Shown here one piece after another: positions 61,431 to 64,000 of a stretch of DNA of 64,000 nt; within the stretch, counting starts at the first letter, position 1, and each line of letters opens with the position of its first letter. The notes under the pieces were generated by a model. It was not told the origin of the DNA, did not search any database, and saw only the letters and a program-made list of their open reading frames with translations. The stretch covers positions 62,001 through 126,000 of the forward strand of contig NZ_JAMBOF010000009.1 of the NCBI RefSeq assembly GCF_023715485.1. Direction: 5' to 3'. A program made the translations under genes and the position numbers. The stretch is from Mesobacillus subterraneus. Lineage in GTDB: Bacteria > Bacillota > Bacilli > Bacillales > Cytobacillaceae.

Positions 61431-62710
61431 GCCGTCACACATCCTTTTTCCCAGACTATTTTTCCTTTAGCAATCGTTAAGATTGGCCAGCCCTTGCAGC
61501 TCCAGCCAGCAAACGGAGTATTTTTTCCTTTTGATAAAAATTCCTCAGGATTGATTTCTTTCATTTCATCAAGGTCGATCACTACAAGATCTGCTGCTGC
61601 CCCAACCTTTAATTCACCATAAGGGAGGCCAAACGCTTCAGCAGGCTTGACTGTCAAAAAGTCGACTAATTGCTTTAACGTCATGATGTTTGTTTCTACA
61701 AAGTGTGTATATAAAAGCGGGAATGCTGTTTCGAGACCGACAATTCCGAACGGCGCCAGCTGGAATCCCTCTGCCTTTTCCTCGCTAGTATGCGGTGCAT
61801 GGTCGGTGGCGATGAAATCGATCGTGCCATCAAGCAGGCCTTCGATTAGTGCCTCCTGGTCTGCCTTGCTTCGCAACGGTGGATTCATTTTGAAGTTGGC
61901 ATCGTTTCCTTCTATGTCCTCTTCACTTAAAAGCAAATGATGTGGTGTCACTTCCGCTGTGACCTTAATGCCATATCTCTTCGCATCACGCACTGCCCTG
62001 ACGGATTCCTTCGTGCTGATATGGCATACATGGTAATGGCAGCCTGCTTCTTCAGCGAGAAGGATATCCCGTGCAATATGTACAGACTCACAAACTGATG
62101 GAATTCCGTTGATGCCAAGTTCAGCAGCTTTCTTTCCTTCATGCAGAGAGCCCTTATTAATTAATGTGTTGTCTTCACAATGGGCGACGATTGCCATGTC
62201 AAGCTTTGCAGCCCTTTTCATCGCTTCAAGCATCATACCGGCTGACTGTACTCCTACTCCGTCATCGGTTAAAGCGAATGCGCCTGCTTCCTTAAGTTCC
62301 GCAAAGTTTGTAAGTTCCTGGCCAAGCTCCCTTACTGTGATTGAGGCATATGGCAGTACCCTGACCGAAGCAGTTTCCTTAATCCTTTCCTGCAGCAGAT
62401 CAAGCTGTGCTTTTGAATCCGGAACTGGCCTTGTATTCGGCATTGCAGCAACTGTGGTAAAACCGCCTTTTGCAGCGGCAAGTGTCCCTGTAGCGATTGT
62501 TTCTTTCTTTTCTCCGCCAGGCTCTCGCAAATGGACATGAAGATCGATAAGTCCAGGTGTTATTAACTTGCCTTCAGCATCTATAATCTTTACAGCTGCT
62601 GAGTGAAGCCCAGCACGCATTTCGGCAATTACGCCATCTTTTATTAAAATATCTATTTTTTCCAACCCGTTTTTAGTAAGCAATTTGCCATTTTTGATTA
62701 ACATTGACAT
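61427..62710 (-). CDS. pyrC: Dihydroorotase
   Basis: Closes carbamoyl aspartate to dihydroorotate. The 427-residue amidohydrolase has zinc ligands His58 and His60 in [13 protein letters not shown]. Further ligands lie in AHCEDN, CHISTKE and the catalytic aspartate of IATDHAPH. The start overlaps the pyrB 3' end by 38 bases, with GGGGGAA about eight bases before ATG 62710. This is the type I (long) class found in Gram-positives. Confidence 0.98.
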   Translation of the reverse strand: MSMLIKNGKLLTKNGLEKIDILIKDGVIAEMRAGLHSAAVKIIDAEGKLITPGLIDLHVHLREPGGEKKETIATGTLAAAKGGFTTVAAMPNTRPVPDSKAQLDLLQERIKETASVRVLPYASITVRELGQELTNFAELKEAGAFALTDDGVGVQSAGMMLEAMKRAAKLDMAIVAHCEDNTLINKGSLHEGKKAAELGINGIPSVCESVHIARDILLAEEAGCHYHVCHISTKESVRAVRDAKRYGIKVTAEVTPHHLLLSEEDIEGNDANFKMNPPLRSKADQEALIEGLLDGTIDFIATDHAPHTSEEKAEGFQLAPFGIVGLETAFPLLYTHFVETNIMTLKQLVDFLTVKPAEAFGLPYGELKVGAAADLVVIDLDEMKEINPEEFLSKGKNTPFAGWSCKGWPILTIAKGKIVWEKGCVTA

Positions 62711-63617
62711 GTTTCATTCCCCCGTTCCTATTTTCGATTGCTCTCTTCAAAACCGCCATTCTTATATAAACTCCGTTTTCCATTTGCTTGAATATTCTCG
62801 ACTTTGGGCTTTCCACCAGTTCATCAGCAATTTCGACACCGCGATTCACAGGCGCTGGATGGAGGATTATGCTGCCATGTTTCATTTGCTGTGCCCTCTC
62901 GAGTGTTAATCCAAATTGTTTGTGGTAATGCTTTTTTTCAAAAAGCATCTTTCCGTCATGGCGTTCATGCTGGACCCGCAGGAGCATCACAACATCGGCT
63001 TCATTGATGGCATCATCTACTTCCAAATAGCTGCAGCCGGCTGGAAGATTATTTATGCCAACCCAGGCTTCAGGTCCTGAAAAAATGACCTTAGCTCCCA
63101 GCCTCACCAAAGCATCTGCATTCGACCTCGCGACACGGCTATGAAGGATATCACCGATAATCGCTACCTTTAGCCCTGTGAAGCTGCCAAACTCCTGTTG
63201 GATCGTCATTAAGTCAAGCAATGATTGCGTAGGATGATGTCCTCTGCCGTCCCCGGCATTGATGATAGGAATCGATATTCCTTTTTCCAGCTCGGAAAAG
63301 TAGTTATCAGCACTATGCCTGATGACGACAGCGTCCGTTCCGATTGCCTCAAGCGTCCTGACAGTGTCGTACAATGTTTCGCCTTTAAGCACACTGGAGG
63401 TCTGCACCTCAAACGGAATCACTTCTAAACCGAGTTTGCGTTCTGCCATTTCAAAGCTGGATTTAGTCCGTGTACTTGGTTCAAAAAATAAATTGCTGAT
63501 AAAAACCTTTTCTTTCGGCTGCCATGATTTCCCCTCGGAAAAATCGCGAGCAGATTTCAAGATATCCTGGATTTCTTCTATACTCAGCTGTGATGTGGTA
63601 AGCAGGTCCTTGGTCAT
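62673..63617 (-). CDS. pyrB: Aspartate carbamoyltransferase
   Basis: Catalyses the first committed step of pyrimidine synthesis. The 314-residue protein has the carbamoyl-phosphate loop [13 protein letters not shown] (Ser48-Thr49-Arg50-Thr51) and aspartate-domain motif [11 protein letters not shown]. There is no pyrI regulatory subunit gene nearby, in line with the unregulated Bacillus enzyme; control is by attenuation upstream. The ATG has GGAGG seven bases upstream. First gene after the attenuator. Confidence 0.98.
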   Translation of the reverse strand: MTKDLLTTSQLSIEEIQDILKSARDFSEGKSWQPKEKVFISNLFFEPSTRTKSSFEMAERKLGLEVIPFEVQTSSVLKGETLYDTVRTLEAIGTDAVVIRHSADNYFSELEKGISIPIINAGDGRGHHPTQSLLDLMTIQQEFGSFTGLKVAIIGDILHSRVARSNADALVRLGAKVIFSGPEAWVGINNLPAGCSYLEVDDAINEADVVMLLRVQHERHDGKMLFEKKHYHKQFGLTLERAQQMKHGSIILHPAPVNRGVEIADELVESPKSRIFKQMENGVYIRMAVLKRAIENRNGGMKHVNVNQKWQIAY

Positions 63618-63655
63618 TTCCGTTCCTCCTATTTCAGCATCTCATTTTAAAATCC

Positions 63656-63693
63656 TATAAAAAAAGCACCCTGTCAGTTAAACAGGGTGCTTT
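63656..63693 (-). terminator. Attenuator terminator before pyrB
   Basis: A perfect 12-base-pair stem AAAGCACCCTGT / ACAGGGTGCTTT followed by a run of T on the minus strand, 39 bases before the pyrB start. It lies inside the operon (pyrP upstream, pyrB downstream), so it is the conditional terminator of a PyrR attenuator. Confidence 0.9.
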
Positions 63694-63767
63694 ACCATGA
63701 ACTTGCCGGCATAAAACCAGTTTGCTGTGGTTTTATGTGTATGTTGAATAAGCCGGTTCGCTCATAA

Positions 63768-63804
63768 CACCCTTTTAAGCCTCTCTGGACCTTTTTAAAA
63801 GGTG
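63768..63804 (-). promoter_or_regulatory. PyrR-binding anti-antiterminator
   Basis: The RNA stem CACCTTTT / AAAAGGGTG presents GGTCCAGAGAGGCT (63778-63791), which matches the known PyrR loop ARUCCNGNGAGGYU in all but the first base. Its 3' arm AAAAGGGTG can instead pair with CACCCTGTTT (63680-63689) of the terminator to form an antiterminator. UMP-bound PyrR would hold the first structure and allow termination. It begins directly after the pyrP stop. Confidence 0.9.
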
Positions 63805-63807
63805 AAA

Positions 63808-64000
63808 CTATGCTACATCGTTCTTTTTCTCAGTTTTTTTTTCTGCTTCCACTTCAAACATATCTTCTTCAACTTCCGGGCGTCCTGGCAGAATAATGTT
63901 CAAGGCTACCCCAATGATGGCTGCAAGCGCCATACCCTGGATTTGGAACTGTTCTGAAACCTTGATAAATGCCCCGCCGATTCCGATGACCAGAATGACT
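63808..64000 (-). CDS. pyrP: Uracil permease PyrP, C-terminal end only
   Basis: The last 63 codons lie in the window; the gene runs off the right edge. The sequence contains the end of a membrane transporter (VILVIGIGGAFIKV, then MALAAIIGVALNIILPGR, which is a final hydrophobic helix). A hydrophilic Glu/Lys-rich tail ending KKNDVA follows. This agrees with uracil:proton symporters of the NCS2 family. The stop TAG is at 63808-63810. Its place before the pyrB attenuator matches the B. subtilis pyrR-pyrP-pyrB order. Confidence 0.92.
   Translation of the reverse strand, partial: VILVIGIGGAFIKVSEQFQIQGMALAAIIGVALNIILPGRPEVEEDMFEVEAEKKTEKKNDVA

Overview
The window is a stretch of a Bacillaceae (Firmicutes) chromosome, probably a Bacillus or Mesobacillus-type endospore former. 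Gene order follows, in reverse, the Bacillus subtilis pyr-to-codV region almost gene for gene. The ribosome binding sites are strong GGAGG types, TTG and GTG starts are frequent, and a 26-codon spoVM gene is present, which points to an endospore former. Nearly everything reads on the minus strand. Only rpmB (33242) and rqcH (52291) read on the plus strand. I see no rRNA, tRNA, prophage, insertion sequence with a transposase, or CRISPR array.

Layout from left to right (minus-strand genes are transcribed right to left). 1-5170: start of codV/xerC, trmFO, topA, dprA (recombination, tRNA methylation, supercoiling, DNA uptake). 5313-7700: sucCD (TCA cycle) with its own promoter and terminator. 7762-12294: ylqH and ylqG (flagellar-export-like proteins of unknown role), rnhB, rbgA, lepB. 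12487-18361: ribosome and secretion genes rplS, trmD, rimM, ylqD, khpA, rpsP, ffh, ylxM, ftsY. 18381-26839: smc, rnc, then the fatty acid genes acpP, fabG, fabD, plsX and their regulator fapR, which has a clear operator in its promoter. 27026-33735: recG, sdaAA, sdaAB, fakA, yloU, rpmB, spoVM. 33925-43000: thiN, rpe, rsgA, prkC, prpC, rlmN, rsmB, fmt, def. 43461-52141: priA, coaBC, rpoZ, gmk, remA, yloC, yloB. 52291-54000: rqcH. 54097-64000: pyrimidine operon pyrE, pyrF, pyrD, pyrK, pyrAB, pyrAA, pyrC, pyrB and the end of pyrP, with a PyrR-type attenuator between pyrP and pyrB.

Functionally the genes fall into sets. pyrB to pyrE cover de novo UMP synthesis under PyrR attenuation. fapR-plsX-fabD-fabG-acpP feed lipid synthesis under malonyl-CoA control. 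ffh, ylxM, ftsY and lepB serve protein export. def, fmt, rsmB, rlmN, rsgA, rbgA, rimM, trmD, trmFO, khpA and rqcH serve translation, ribosome assembly and quality control. prkC and prpC are the Ser/Thr kinase and phosphatase pair. The fused or overlapping reading frames (mostly 4-base ATGA junctions) mark the transcription units.

No clearly new biological system is visible. The least explained material is intergenic: a 286-base terminally inverted, hairpin-rich repeat between def and priA, two probable fragments of the same family elsewhere, a second GC-rich structured segment after topA, and the ylqG/ylqH pair. Several start codons given here are chosen from ribosome binding sites and family lengths, not from the longest reading frame.
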